DNA of 64,000 bases from JAAGZL01 sp050297535. Its GTDB lineage: Bacteria; Pseudomonadota; Gammaproteobacteria; Chromatiales; Chromatiaceae. The notes beneath the pieces were generated by a model, which saw only the letters and a program-made list of their open reading frames with translations, did no database searches and was not told where the DNA came from. How positions within the stretch are numbered: position 1 is the stretch's first letter; every line of letters begins with the position of its first letter. Shown piece after piece: positions 53,890-63,998 of this stretch. The stretch lies in assembly GCA_050297535.1 (NCBI GenBank), contig JBNKSV010000003.1, positions 1-64,000 on the forward strand. The letters run 5' to 3'. Position numbers and translations under genes: made by a program.

Positions 53890-55062
53890 TCATATTTCTG
53901 ATGTCGGATGGGGTAATTTCAATTCTTTGGTATCGGAAATTGCTATTCGTTTTGGCAATAGTCCCGCTATCTTTTTTATCACTTTTTCTCCGGTTGCACG
54001 ATAGGATGAAAGCTTACCACCATAGATGCTTAATACCATTGGGTTGGTTTCTTTATCTATGTGTAGAATGGTTTCACGAGAGCGATGGAATAGGGAATTG
54101 CCATCATGCTTTAATACCCTGATTCCGGCAAAACTGTCTTTGACGGCTGTTTTATTCAGGCTGGAATGGAAGTAGTGTCTATAGACTTCCAGTAGATAAG
54201 CAATCTCTTCATCACTGGGTTTTACATCTGAAGGATCACCATGAAATGGTTGTTCCGTGGTGCCGATCAGCGTCGCGCCCTGCCAGGGCATAACCAGAAC
54301 AGCCCTTTGGTCTTGAGGTGCTTCTAGGTAGTACACCCCATTTCCTGGATTTGCCGGAAGCAGGATATGTGCACCCTGAACCAGGTCAATTTCAAGCTGG
54401 CGTGGTGTGGGGAAAATCCTGCGAAGGGTGGTATTGATCCAGGGTCCGGATGCGTTAATAAGAACCTTGGATGATGCTATACCGGTTTGCTGGTTTTGCA
54501 CATATTCTATGCAACAGCCGTCCGTTGTGGTTGTTGCCCGTTGTAATTTGCATCCAAGTTTTACCACGGCACCCAGTTGCACAGCGGATTTTAGTACCGC
54601 TTCAGTAAGGGCCTTGTCGTCTGTTTGGGCATCCCAGTATTGAAAGACGGCCTTCAATCCCTCAGTTTTTAAACCATCTAGCTGGTTCCACTTTGATTTA
54701 GGAATTCGACAAAAGCCTTTGCCACCTAGCAGTGTATAGAGGATCAGGCCGGCTGTAATCGTCATGGAGTCACGATGTGTCTCTTCGTATACCGGTATGT
54801 AGAAAGGGACCAGAGTAACCAGATGAGGGGCATTATTGATCAGCAAGCTGCGTTCCCTGAGGCACTCTCGAACTAGGCTGATCTGTCCAGTCTCCAGATA
54901 ACGCAGGCCGCCATGTATCAGTTTGGATGAACGGCTGGATGTGCCCAGACCTGGTTCTTCGTACTGTTCTATTATCAAGGCTGTATAACCGGCCGCGGCT
55001 GCAGCCTGGGCAATGCCAGCGCCGTGTATCCCGGCGCCTATTATGGCGATGTCATACTCCAT
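53890..55062 (-). CDS. glpD: FAD-dependent glycerol-3-phosphate dehydrogenase, short form
   Basis: This enzyme oxidises glycerol-3-phosphate to DHAP with quinone. The FAD loop is DIAIIGAGIHGAGIAQAAAA; the family signature GTSSRSSKLIHGGLRYLE and the QDQRAVLVMPWQGATLIGTT segment are present. At 390 residues it lacks about 110 C-terminal residues of E. coli GlpD (501), the DAO C-terminal domain. The reading frame is intact, so it is a short variant, not a broken gene. It overlaps the GDPD gene by 11 bases. Confidence 0.88.
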   Translation of the reverse strand: MEYDIAIIGAGIHGAGIAQAAAAAGYTALIIEQYEEPGLGTSSRSSKLIHGGLRYLETGQISLVRECLRERSLLINNAPHLVTLVPFYIPVYEETHRDSMTITAGLILYTLLGGKGFCRIPKSKWNQLDGLKTEGLKAVFQYWDAQTDDKALTEAVLKSAVQLGAVVKLGCKLQRATTTTDGCCIEYVQNQQTGIASSKVLINASGPWINTTLRRIFPTPRQLEIDLVQGAHILLPANPGNGVYYLEAPQDQRAVLVMPWQGATLIGTTEQPFHGDPSDVKPSDEEIAYLLEVYRHYFHSSLNKTAVKDSFAGIRVLKHDGNSLFHRSRETILHIDKETNPMVLSIYGGKLSSYRATGEKVIKKIAGLLPKRIAISDTKELKLPHPTSEI

Positions 55063-55885
55063 GTTTGCAGGTCTGCGTAGCTAGCCTTTGGTCTTGCAGC
55101 ATTGATCCAATGTCCCCGGTCTCAATAATGGAGACACCTAATGCCGCCCATTCCAGTGCCTGATCAGGGGAGTTGATCTCGTATAACATCCATTCCCACG
55201 GCCCTGGCCATGCAGGTTGGTTGTGCGGAAGTTTTTTATGATTACAGATAAGATAATCCGGCCTTAAGACCAGGGCGGCTTCTTTGGTATCCTGATCATA
55301 ACTATTCAACACCAGTCCTAACCTGAGACCACTTCTATCTTTCGCATACTCTATGGCAGCATAACTGAACGAGATTAACACAGCATTGCCGCTATAGGGC
55401 ATGAGCTTTTCCATAAGTTGATCCATAACTCTGGATAGCCCCCAATGCTCAAGGCTCTCTTCCTTGATTTCCACCATAAATCTAATGTGCGGATGTTTTG
55501 ATAAGTGTTCCAGGGCTGCGTCCAATGTGGTCACTGGTAGCGGATAGAACCTAGCATTGAATCTGTCTGGCTCATGTATGCTGATGTTCTCTAACTCAGC
55601 CATTGACATCTCAAAGATGGAGCCGCTCGTGTCTGAGGTACGGTTTAGATCGGAGTCATGCATAAGAATAAAATTACCATCGGCACACATCTGGATATCG
55701 AATTCAAGCCAGCAGGCGCCAACATCAATCGCAGCCTTTAAACCGAGCCAGGTGTTTTCAGGATATTTATCCAGATATCCACGGTGCGCCGTTAGGTGCG
55801 GGATATGCTGATGCTTTTTCTTTTGTTGTTGTAATCCATCCATACGCCAATTCGATAAAAGATCTATATCTAAACTCTGTTGCAT
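55052..55885 (-). CDS. Glycerophosphodiester phosphodiesterase
   Basis: This 277-residue enzyme releases glycerol-3-phosphate from deacylated phospholipids. The GDPD signature reads TAHRGYLDKYPENTWLGLKA then EFDIQMCADGNFILMHDSDL NRT (His-Arg, Glu-Asp and His metal/catalytic residues). No signal peptide is seen, so it is cytosolic, like UgpQ. It is translated just before glpD (11-base overlap), so its product is passed straight to GlpD. A later ATG at 55843 is possible; the first is used here. Confidence 0.9.
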   Translation of the reverse strand: MQQSLDIDLLSNWRMDGLQQQKKKHQHIPHLTAHRGYLDKYPENTWLGLKAAIDVGACWLEFDIQMCADGNFILMHDSDLNRTSDTSGSIFEMSMAELENISIHEPDRFNARFYPLPVTTLDAALEHLSKHPHIRFMVEIKEESLEHWGLSRVMDQLMEKLMPYSGNAVLISFSYAAIEYAKDRSGLRLGLVLNSYDQDTKEAALVLRPDYLICNHKKLPHNQPAWPGPWEWMLYEINSPDQALEWAALGVSIIETGDIGSMLQDQRLATQTCKHGV

Positions 55886-55949
55886 TCACTGAATTAGAAG
55901 CATAGCACCATATTCCATAAGAATATCCGAGTATATGGATTTGCTACAC

Positions 55950-55976
55950 TAAAGAATTAAATGACTCCGACGCTAT
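55950..55976 (+). promoter_or_regulatory. Possible sigma28 promoter for the Cache chemoreceptor
   Basis: TAAA (55950-55953), an exact 15-base spacer and GACGCTAT (55969-55976) match TAAA-N15-GCCGATAA at 5 of 8 -10 positions. It would give a leader of about 120 bases. Confidence 0.35.
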
Positions 55977-56102
55977 AGTTGGTTAAGAACTATAACTATA
56001 TTTAAATGGATGTGGTTACTGCCAGTTTAAGGATGCCTAGGACTGCGGCCGTATTTGCAGGACTTGCACGCATAGTGATGTGTAGACGAGGAGATACCAA
56101 AA

Positions 56103-57737
56103 ATGAAGACCATGAGAAACTTTAAGATAAAGGTCAGATTGTGGTTGCTGACCATTCTGGCATTGATTGGAGTAGTTGCCGTAGCAAGCATTTCACTGGT
56201 TTCGCTGAATTACGCCTTGATGGGAGAGAAGGAGTTGCAAACCCGCAAGCTGGTGGAGACGGCCTACAGTACCCTCGAGGCACAGCACAGAATGATTGCG
56301 AAAGGTGAATTGGATGAGGCCGCAGCCAAGGCGTCCGCCCTCAAGATAATTAAGGATATACGCTATGACGGCGACAACTATTTTTGGATCAACGATATGC
56401 ATCCAACTATGGTTATGCACCCGATCAAGCCGGAGTTGGATGGCAAGGATCTTTCTGCGAATGAAGACAAATCCGGCAAGAAAATATTTGTAGCATTTGT
56501 GGATAAGGTGAAAAAGGATGGTGAGGGCTTTGTGTCTTATCTATGGCCAAAGCCAGGATTTGATAAGCCTGTGCCAAAGCTTTCATATGTCAAGGGGTTT
56601 AAGCCCTGGGGATGGGTTGTCGGCACTGGCATCTATGTTGATGATGTGCAAAAGGCCATTCGGAGTAAGTTGATGTCTATCGGTACTACGGTCTTGACCA
56701 TACTGATTGTTCTTGCCGGGCTATCCTATCTGGTGAACCGCAGTATTATACATCCACTGCGTAACACGATTGTCGCTATGGATGATATATCCCATGGAGA
56801 TGGAGATCTAACAGTCAGATTGGATAGTTCTGGGAAAGACGAACTTTCCGAATTGTCCGTTTCGTTCAACCGCTACACAGAAAAGATTCAGGATATCGTG
56901 CGGAATGTCCAGAGCGCCACTGGTGAGCTTACATCCTCGTCCAACGAACTGAATAATATCTCATCGGAAACCAGTAGTGTTATGGTGCAGCAACGCAGTG
57001 AGATGCAACAGGCTGCTACGGCCGTTACCGAGATGGCCGCCACCGTTCAGGAGATTGCCAGAAGTTCAGAATCGGCGGCTGCATCTGCCCAAGAGGCGGA
57101 TCTGGCATCGACAGATGGAAGACGGATTATTGGCGAAGCGGCGTCTACCATCAATAGATTGGCTACAGAGGTTGAACGATCCGCAGAGGTAATCAACCGT
57201 CTGGAACATGAGAGTGATGCTATTGGATCGGTCCTGGATGTGATTCGTGGTATTGCGGAGCAGACCAATCTGCTAGCGCTGAATGCGGCGATTGAGGCGG
57301 CCAGGGCAGGGGAACAGGGCAGAGGGTTTGCCGTGGTTGCGGATGAAGTTCGAACACTGGCCAGCCGTACCCAGCAATCTACCCAAGAGATTCAGGAGAT
57401 GATTGAAAAGCTGCAATCCGGATCCAGAGAGGCGGTGCAGGTTATGGAGAGCAGTCGCGCCACTACCCAGGTTACTGTTGATAAGGCGAGTGAGGCGGCA
57501 GAGTCGTTGAACAAGATTGTTGAGGCAGTGAATATAATCTCGGATATGAACCGACAGATTGCCACCGCCGCAGAAGAACAGTCAGTGGTAGCCAGGGAGA
57601 TCGACAAAAATATTGTCCAGATCTCTGGGCTTACCGAGAGCAGTGCGGAACAGACCTCCCACGTATCTGATGCCAGTGCAAGATTGCATCAGCTTAGCAA
57701 TAGTCTGTCTGAACTGGTGAAACGCTTTAAAGTGTAG
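56103..57737 (+). CDS. Methyl-accepting chemotaxis protein with Cache sensor
   Basis: This 544-residue receptor has a first membrane helix (about 13-35), a periplasmic single-Cache domain (DGDNYFWINDMHPTMVMHPI, then KGFKPWGWVVGTGIYVDDV), a second helix near 195-215, HAMP (HPLRNTIVAMDDISHGDGDL) and the signalling hairpin EQTNLLALNAAIEAARAGEQ then GRGFAVVADEVRTLA. Single-Cache (sCache_2) receptors bind small organic acids in many cases. A terminator follows. Confidence 0.95.
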   Translation: MKTMRNFKIKVRLWLLTILALIGVVAVASISLVSLNYALMGEKELQTRKLVETAYSTLEAQHRMIAKGELDEAAAKASALKIIKDIRYDGDNYFWINDMHPTMVMHPIKPELDGKDLSANEDKSGKKIFVAFVDKVKKDGEGFVSYLWPKPGFDKPVPKLSYVKGFKPWGWVVGTGIYVDDVQKAIRSKLMSIGTTVLTILIVLAGLSYLVNRSIIHPLRNTIVAMDDISHGDGDLTVRLDSSGKDELSELSVSFNRYTEKIQDIVRNVQSATGELTSSSNELNNISSETSSVMVQQRSEMQQAATAVTEMAATVQEIARSSESAAASAQEADLASTDGRRIIGEAASTINRLATEVERSAEVINRLEHESDAIGSVLDVIRGIAEQTNLLALNAAIEAARAGEQGRGFAVVADEVRTLASRTQQSTQEIQEMIEKLQSGSREAVQVMESSRATTQVTVDKASEAAESLNKIVEAVNIISDMNRQIATAAEEQSVVAREIDKNIVQISGLTESSAEQTSHVSDASARLHQLSNSLSELVKRFKV

Positions 57738-57749
57738 TAATTCATGTGC

Positions 57750-57800
57750 TGGCGCCGTCAGCGATGCTCATGCATATGGGCATCCTGGCGGCTTTTCTTT
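57750..57800 (+). terminator. Terminator of the Cache chemoreceptor
   Basis: The outer arms (GCCGTCA near 57754 and TGGCGGC near 57786) and the inner GATGC/GCATC form a bulged stem followed by TTTTCTTTG. Confidence 0.65.
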
Positions 57801-57873
57801 GTCTAGGCCTGTTTTGTTATAGAGCGATCTTGCATAATCATCCCAGATATTCAAACCGAATAATCCTGGTGAT

Positions 57874-60603
57874 ATGGTCGCAGAAAGTAATACAACAATG
57901 GATATGGAAAGCGCTCTGAACGCAATGTCTCAGGACGTGGTCGTCATAACCGCAAACAGACGTCTGGCATTGGAGTTAAAGCGCTGCTATGACCAGATGC
58001 AGGTGGAGCAAGGAAAGCTGGTTTGGGAGAGCGCAAGCGCCATCTCCTGGGACGACTGGATGCAGTCTCTGTTTCAGGATATGTTGGATTTCGGACTGAC
58101 CGACCAGACCTTGCTGGATCTGCCGCAGACGCGGTTATTGTGGGAACAGATAATCCGGCAAGCAGATAAAGAACATCATATCCTCAATCCGTCCGGCGCA
58201 GCCAGGATGGCCGGCGAGGCATGGTGTTTAATGCAAGCATGGAACATCCAAATAGCGCAATTGGCCAGATTTGCCAATAGCGAGACCGAGCTGTTTCTTT
58301 CCTGGGCATCCAAATTCAACAAGAGATGTACGCAGGAAGCATGGGTAGATGCATCCCGGTTGCCGCGGCTGGTTTTAGAGAAACTGCGTGCTGCAGCTTT
58401 GCCTGTGCCGGAAAGAACTATCCTGGCCGGTTTTGATGAAATAACCCCGGAGCAGCGTGAATTCCTGACTGTTCTAAAGGAACATGGAAGCGAGATCGCT
58501 TTTCTGATTCCGGAAGAGCCAGCCGCGCAATCCGTCCGATGCTTTACGGCCATAGATACCACCCAAGAGATCCATGCCGCCGCACGCTGGGCTATCGGGA
58601 GACTCCAAGAGAACAACGACGCCAAGATCGGCATCGTAGTTCCGGGGTTGTCACAACTGAGAAGGGAGATTGAAACTGTATTTGATCGTTGTCTCAATCC
58701 AGGTTCTATCCTGCCTGGCGATGGTAATTCGGAAAGGTTATACAACATCTCTCTGGGTATCACATTGGCGCAATGCCCACTGATTGGGGATGCCTTTCTG
58801 ATTCTGCGTCTTGCCACCGGCAGTATAACCAGCAGCAACATGGGCAGACTGCTGCGCTCTCCGTTTGTTATCGGCAGTGCGGAAGAAAGGGAACGCAGGG
58901 CGCGTCTGGATGCGTACATACGGCGTGGTCTTGGTGAATGTGAAATCACGCTCGATATGCTGATCAGAAAGGTTCGTGAGGTGGATAGCAGAGAGGATGA
59001 CGCTACTCCCGCATTGCTAGACACACTGGAACGATTTAGAAGAAGTTTGGATCAGCTGCCTGTGAGACAGTCTCCCCAGGGCTGGATTGAAGTATTCCAA
59101 GGGCTTTTTAATATATTCGGCTGGGGCAAATCCGAAGTCATGTCCAGCGTCGAATATCAACAGCTTGCAGGATTCAACAAGGCCCTTATCTCTTTCCGGC
59201 AGTTGGGTCAGGTAAAGCCTGTAATGCAACTGCATGAGGCCATAGGAAAACTGCATACGCTTGCCACGGAAACACCATTCCAGGAAAAGGGTAGTGATGC
59301 GCAGATTCAGATCGTAGGTGTCTTGGAGGCGGTTGGTCTAAGGTTTGATAATCTTTGGGTGTTGGGTCTGAATGATGATATCTGGCCGCTGCCAGCCGCG
59401 CCCAATCCACTGTTGCCAATAGTCTTGCAACGCAGTTTGGGAATGCCCCACGCATCGCCCCAGCGTGAACTTGCGTACGCCAGGACTATAACAGAACGGC
59501 TACTGACAAGCGCGACGGAGGTAATCGTCAGTCATGCGGAAAGTGATGGTGTGCAGCAGAAACTGGTTAGTCCGCTAGTGGCTGGCCTCACGACGATATC
59601 CATGAGTGATCTTGGACTGGGCAGTGTGCCGGATATATATAAGGCCGGAAGCGTCCCTGCAGACCTAGAGGAGTTTATAGATAATAGAGGGCCATCGCTG
59701 CCTGATGGTAGCCATGTTGCAGGTGGCAGCAGATTGTTGTCTGATCAATCCGCCTGCCCATTTCGCGCCTTTGCCAATCATCGCCTGGGAACACGAGCGC
59801 TGGAAGAACCGGTCTTCGGGGCAGATGGCAGGATACGCGGTAATATCATCCACCAGATCCTGCAACAGGTATGGGAGAAGATAGGGAACCACAACCGGCT
59901 TAGCGGTATGGAGGGATCAGAGTTGCGTCGGCTTATAACCGACGAGGTCAGCAAGACGCTTGCCAGTATAGAAGTAAGGCGTCCCAACACCTTTGTCACC
60001 AGGTTTGTAGAGATAGAGCAACAGCGTTTAGCTGAGTTGGTCATGCAATGGTTGGAGTTGGAGCGGTCCAGAGCCCATTTCCGGATCATATCTCTAGAGC
60101 AGAAACAGAGTGTGACTATCGGCGGACTCCAGATTGAGGTGATAACAGATCGCGTCGATGAGATTGATGATGGCAGGCAACTCATCATAGATTACAAGAG
60201 TAAAAAGAAAAAAGACTTACCCTATAAAGGCTGGTTTGAGGAACGTATCGAAGAGCCTCAGTTGCCACTCTATGCCACCACCAACCGGGCTGACACCGTA
60301 GGTGTGGCCCTTGCCGGTGTGAACAGTGCCGATATGGGCTTCAAAGGGGTCTGCGAGGAGTCAGGACTGGTTCCAGGGATCAAGGCGTTTATCGAAAGCA
60401 AGGACGCCAACGGCTATGCCGGATGGGACGGACTCAAGATAGAATGGCGGCGGCAACTGGAACTGCTGGCGGCAGAAGTATTGGCGGGGAGGGCCGACGT
60501 TAGTCCCAAGGATCCCAGAACGGATTGTAAATATTGTCCGTTGCCAGCGCTTTGCCGCATCCATGAACAACTGGAGCTGAATACTTGGGAGTACGAGGCA
60601 TGA
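57874..60603 (+). CDS. AddB-like PD-(D/E)XK DNA repair nuclease
   Basis: This 909-residue protein is of the probable DNA repair protein family (TIGR03623-like), the AddB/RecB-nuclease type. The N-terminal half is a degenerate helicase-like part without a Walker A. The C-terminal nuclease has ITDRVDEIDDGRQLIIDYKS (Asp and the DYK lysine). Four cysteines for an iron-sulfur staple are seen: Cys628 in SACPFRAF, and Cys885, Cys888 and Cys894 in DCKYCPLPALC. It overlaps the AddA-like gene (ATGA). Together they would replace RecBCD in end resection. Confidence 0.9.
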   Translation: MVAESNTTMDMESALNAMSQDVVVITANRRLALELKRCYDQMQVEQGKLVWESASAISWDDWMQSLFQDMLDFGLTDQTLLDLPQTRLLWEQIIRQADKEHHILNPSGAARMAGEAWCLMQAWNIQIAQLARFANSETELFLSWASKFNKRCTQEAWVDASRLPRLVLEKLRAAALPVPERTILAGFDEITPEQREFLTVLKEHGSEIAFLIPEEPAAQSVRCFTAIDTTQEIHAAARWAIGRLQENNDAKIGIVVPGLSQLRREIETVFDRCLNPGSILPGDGNSERLYNISLGITLAQCPLIGDAFLILRLATGSITSSNMGRLLRSPFVIGSAEERERRARLDAYIRRGLGECEITLDMLIRKVREVDSREDDATPALLDTLERFRRSLDQLPVRQSPQGWIEVFQGLFNIFGWGKSEVMSSVEYQQLAGFNKALISFRQLGQVKPVMQLHEAIGKLHTLATETPFQEKGSDAQIQIVGVLEAVGLRFDNLWVLGLNDDIWPLPAAPNPLLPIVLQRSLGMPHASPQRELAYARTITERLLTSATEVIVSHAESDGVQQKLVSPLVAGLTTISMSDLGLGSVPDIYKAGSVPADLEEFIDNRGPSLPDGSHVAGGSRLLSDQSACPFRAFANHRLGTRALEEPVFGADGRIRGNIIHQILQQVWEKIGNHNRLSGMEGSELRRLITDEVSKTLASIEVRRPNTFVTRFVEIEQQRLAELVMQWLELERSRAHFRIISLEQKQSVTIGGLQIEVITDRVDEIDDGRQLIIDYKSKKKKDLPYKGWFEERIEEPQLPLYATTNRADTVGVALAGVNSADMGFKGVCEESGLVPGIKAFIESKDANGYAGWDGLKIEWRRQLELLAAEVLAGRADVSPKDPRTDCKYCPLPALCRIHEQLELNTWEYEA

Positions 60604-63600
60604 ACACAGCCGAGATCCCTGATCGGGAGCAGCGCGCACAGGCGCTGGATGTAAGCCGCTCCTTCATAGTGCAGGCTCCGGCTGGCTCCGGTAAGACCGA
60701 ACTGCTGATCCAGCGTTACCTCAGCCTCTTGTCCCTGGTCAACGAACCAGAAGAGATCATCGCCATAACCTTCACCAACAAGGCCGCTGCTGAGATGCGC
60801 AACCGCGTCCTGGAGGCGCTGGACAAGGCGGAGGGGGAGGTGCCGGAACGATCCCATGAAAAAATCACCTGGGATCTGGCTCGCAAAGTGGCGGCGCATG
60901 ATCTGGAGCGAGGCTGGACACTGCGGCAATCTCCTGGGCGTCTCAGGATTCAAACCATCGACTCGTTTTGTAGTGGGTTGACCAGCCAACTACCGCTGCT
61001 GTCGGCATTCGGAGGTAAGCCTGGAATCTCGGATAATCCGCAAGAGTTGTATAAGGAAGCAGCCCGCAACGCCATCTCGCATCTTGAGCAAGACCAAGGA
61101 TGGGGGGATGCGGTCGCAACTTTGTTAAGACATCTGGATAGCGATGTTCCAAAGCTGGAAAGGCTGTTGGTCAGTATGCTGGAGAAGCGTGATCAATGGA
61201 TACGCCATATCGTCAGTGAGGATGAGGAGTGGTTGCGACGCCGGGAGTTGGAACAGGCCCTGGAGGAGATAGTTGAACAGGCTCTGGGCAGGCTGGCGGA
61301 TTCTCTTCCTCGAAACCTGATATCGGAAATTATGAAGCATGCCCGTTTTGCAGCTGACAACCTCAAGGCAGATGGAGCGGAGAAGGCAGTTTTGGCCTGT
61401 CAGGATATGCAGGTTATGCCAAGCGCGTCTTGTGAAGATGTTCCGCTGTGGCAAGGCCTGGCTAATCTGCTATTAACTGATGCAGGAGGGGTGAGAGAGA
61501 GGCTTACCAAGACAGAAGGGTTTCCCACGGATAACCAGAATGGCAAACAGTTCTGCAAGCAGATGAAGGTCGATTTTTCCTCCTTGCTAAAAGAGATACA
61601 GAATCATCCTGTATTCATCTCGATGCTGCACCGGACCCGCACGCTTCCTGCCATGAGATATACCGAGCAGCAGTGGCAGGTATTACGGGCGCTATTCCTG
61701 TTTCTCAAGATTGCGCTGGCGGAATTGCGGCTGGTGATGGCGGAGCATGGTGAGGTCGATTTCATCGAGATGGCCCTGGGAGCCAACCGGGCGCTCGGAA
61801 GTGACGACAATCCTACCGATCTTGCCATGGCCTTGGATTATCGCATTCAACACATCCTCGTGGATGAGTTTCAGGATACATCCCATGGCCAATTCGAACT
61901 GCTGCGACTCCTTACCCGCGGCTGGTCGCCGGAAGATGGCCGCACCCTGTTTGTTGTGGGCGATCCTATGCAGTCCATATACCGTTTTCGCGAGGCCGAA
62001 GTTGGGCTTTATCTACGTTCCAGACTTGAGGGGATAGGAGGTATAGCGCTTACACCACTGACTCTGTCGGTAAATTTCCGCTCGGAATCCGGTATCGTGG
62101 AGTGGATCAATCAGGCGTTCAGCACGGTGTTTCCTCCGCTGGAAGATGTAGTGACCGGCGCCGTTACCTATGCGGAATCGACTGCCTTTCATCCGGCAGT
62201 GGGCGGACCGGCCGTGCAGGTCCATCCCTATCGGCGACAGGATGATGCCGCTGAGGCCGGGCTGGTTATGGAGCTTGCCAGGGACGCGCTGCGTGGTGCA
62301 GATAACGATACCGTCGCTATCCTGGTACGCAACCGTAATCATCTTGCAGCTATCATCCCGGAGCTAAAGCAGGCTGGCCTGGCTTTTCAAGCAGTGAAGG
62401 TGGAATCCCTGGCCCAGCGCCCCCTAATCTCAGACCTGCTGGCCCTGACCCGCGCCCTGCTGCATCCGGCGGACCGTATCTCCTGGCTGGCGATCCTGCG
62501 CGCACCCTGGTGCGGTCTGACCCTGAATGATCTACATGCCCTGGCTGGCGCTGACCACAATTTAAGCATTTGGGAGCTACTACAAGCGCCGGAGAGACAT
62601 GCGGGTCTTAGCTTAGATGGACAGGTGCGTCTGCAACGTGTCGTTACAGTGTTAGAACAGGGTTTGCGGCAGTTCAGACGCAGGCCCCTGCGTGATCTGG
62701 TGGAAGGTGCCTGGCTGGCCCTTGGTGGTGCCGCCTCGGTTCGGCATGAGACGGAACTGGAAGAGGCAAGGATGTTTTTTGATCTGTTGGAACAGCATGA
62801 TCATGGTGGAGATATAGATGACTTTGCCGCACTAGACGCTGCCCTGAATGATCTTTACGCGCCAGCGGACGTACTGGCGGATGGACGCCTGCAACTTATG
62901 ACTATGCACGGTTCGAAAGGACTGGAGTTTGACCATGTCATCATCCCAGGTCTTGGAAAAAGACCGAAACCGGATGATCCGAGACTAATGTATTGGTTCG
63001 AGCGCAACACATCCGGTGGGGGAGCTGATCTGCTCCTGGCCCCGATCAAGGGCAGTGACGCAAAGGATGATCCGATCTACGAGTATCTGCGTGGCCTGTT
63101 GACAGAGAAGGACCAGTTGGAGCATGGCCGTTTGTTATATGTAGCCGCAACCAGGGCCAGGAAACGGCTGCACCTGCTGGGACATACTGGATATGATCTG
63201 GATAAAGAGACGCCGAAAGAACCTATAAAAGGTTCGCTGCTGAATTCACTCTGGAAGGCGCATGTAGTCAGGGAACAGTTTATTCGGATAGCGCCTGATG
63301 TCCTGCAAGGCAATCCAGAGGTTGACGATAAGACAGCAACCAAATCCATCCGAAGGTTGCCGCCGGACTGGCGTCTGCCGGAAGCAGAGTTTATATCTCC
63401 CATTCCCGAAATAGTCCATGACGCCCCCACAGAGGCGATGGATCTGGATATCCTGGAGTTTGACTGGGCCACCGAGACCGCCCGCCACGTCGGTACCCTG
63501 GTGCATCGCTATCTGCAACGCATAGCCAGGGATGGGCTGGAACTGTGGAATGAGCAGCGGATAACGGCTCAGCAACCGTCTTTTGAGCATGCTTTGACCA

Positions 63601-63998
63601 ACCTGGGGGTTGCAAGGACAGAATTGGAACAGGCCAAGACCAGAGTGAAAGCGGCATTGGTTGCAGCCTTGTCGGACGAGCGCGGCAGGTGGGTTCTGTC
63701 TGGTCAGCATCAGGATGCCAGATCAGAATACGCCCTCAGCGCGATACGTGGTGAAAGGCTAGTGAATATCCGGGTGGACCGCACCTTTATCGACGCGGAT
63801 GGGGTGAGATGGATCATAGATTACAAGACCGGCGCGCATGCCGGTCCAGATATGGACGAGTTCCTGGATCGGGAGCGGGAACGCTATAGGGCACAGATGG
63901 AACGCTACGCCGCAGTATTCAGGCAGATGGAGGACCGCCAGATAAGGCTGGGACTATATTTCCCCTTGCTATCAGGCTGGCGCAGTTGGGGGTTGTAG
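60600..63998 (+). CDS. AddA-like UvrD-family helicase-nuclease
   Basis: Start ATG 60600 overlaps the upstream stop; a GTG at 60585 is in frame but less likely. The 1132-residue protein has Walker A VQAPAGSGKTELLIQRYL, ITFTNKAAAEMRNRV, Walker B ILVDEFQDTSHGQFELLRLL, GDPMQSIYRFREAEVGLYLR (motif III) and LMTMHGSKGLEFDHVIIPGL (motif V). The C-terminal nuclease has RVDRTFIDADGVRWIIDYKT. This is a double-strand-break resection motor. The stop is 2 bases before the window end, so the gene is complete. Confidence 0.95.
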   Translation: MNTAEIPDREQRAQALDVSRSFIVQAPAGSGKTELLIQRYLSLLSLVNEPEEIIAITFTNKAAAEMRNRVLEALDKAEGEVPERSHEKITWDLARKVAAHDLERGWTLRQSPGRLRIQTIDSFCSGLTSQLPLLSAFGGKPGISDNPQELYKEAARNAISHLEQDQGWGDAVATLLRHLDSDVPKLERLLVSMLEKRDQWIRHIVSEDEEWLRRRELEQALEEIVEQALGRLADSLPRNLISEIMKHARFAADNLKADGAEKAVLACQDMQVMPSASCEDVPLWQGLANLLLTDAGGVRERLTKTEGFPTDNQNGKQFCKQMKVDFSSLLKEIQNHPVFISMLHRTRTLPAMRYTEQQWQVLRALFLFLKIALAELRLVMAEHGEVDFIEMALGANRALGSDDNPTDLAMALDYRIQHILVDEFQDTSHGQFELLRLLTRGWSPEDGRTLFVVGDPMQSIYRFREAEVGLYLRSRLEGIGGIALTPLTLSVNFRSESGIVEWINQAFSTVFPPLEDVVTGAVTYAESTAFHPAVGGPAVQVHPYRRQDDAAEAGLVMELARDALRGADNDTVAILVRNRNHLAAIIPELKQAGLAFQAVKVESLAQRPLISDLLALTRALLHPADRISWLAILRAPWCGLTLNDLHALAGADHNLSIWELLQAPERHAGLSLDGQVRLQRVVTVLEQGLRQFRRRPLRDLVEGAWLALGGAASVRHETELEEARMFFDLLEQHDHGGDIDDFAALDAALNDLYAPADVLADGRLQLMTMHGSKGLEFDHVIIPGLGKRPKPDDPRLMYWFERNTSGGGADLLLAPIKGSDAKDDPIYEYLRGLLTEKDQLEHGRLLYVAATRARKRLHLLGHTGYDLDKETPKEPIKGSLLNSLWKAHVVREQFIRIAPDVLQGNPEVDDKTATKSIRRLPPDWRLPEAEFISPIPEIVHDAPTEAMDLDILEFDWATETARHVGTLVHRYLQRIARDGLELWNEQRITAQQPSFEHALTNLGVARTELEQAKTRVKAALVAALSDERGRWVLSGQHQDARSEYALSAIRGERLVNIRVDRTFIDADGVRWIIDYKTGAHAGPDMDEFLDRERERYRAQMERYAAVFRQMEDRQIRLGLYFPLLSGWRSWGL

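Noticed and set aside
53890..55062. GlpD as a broken pseudogene
   Set aside because: The frame is uninterrupted, all FAD motifs are present, it overlaps its operon partner and its end is a clean stop; the short C-terminus is treated as a natural variant.
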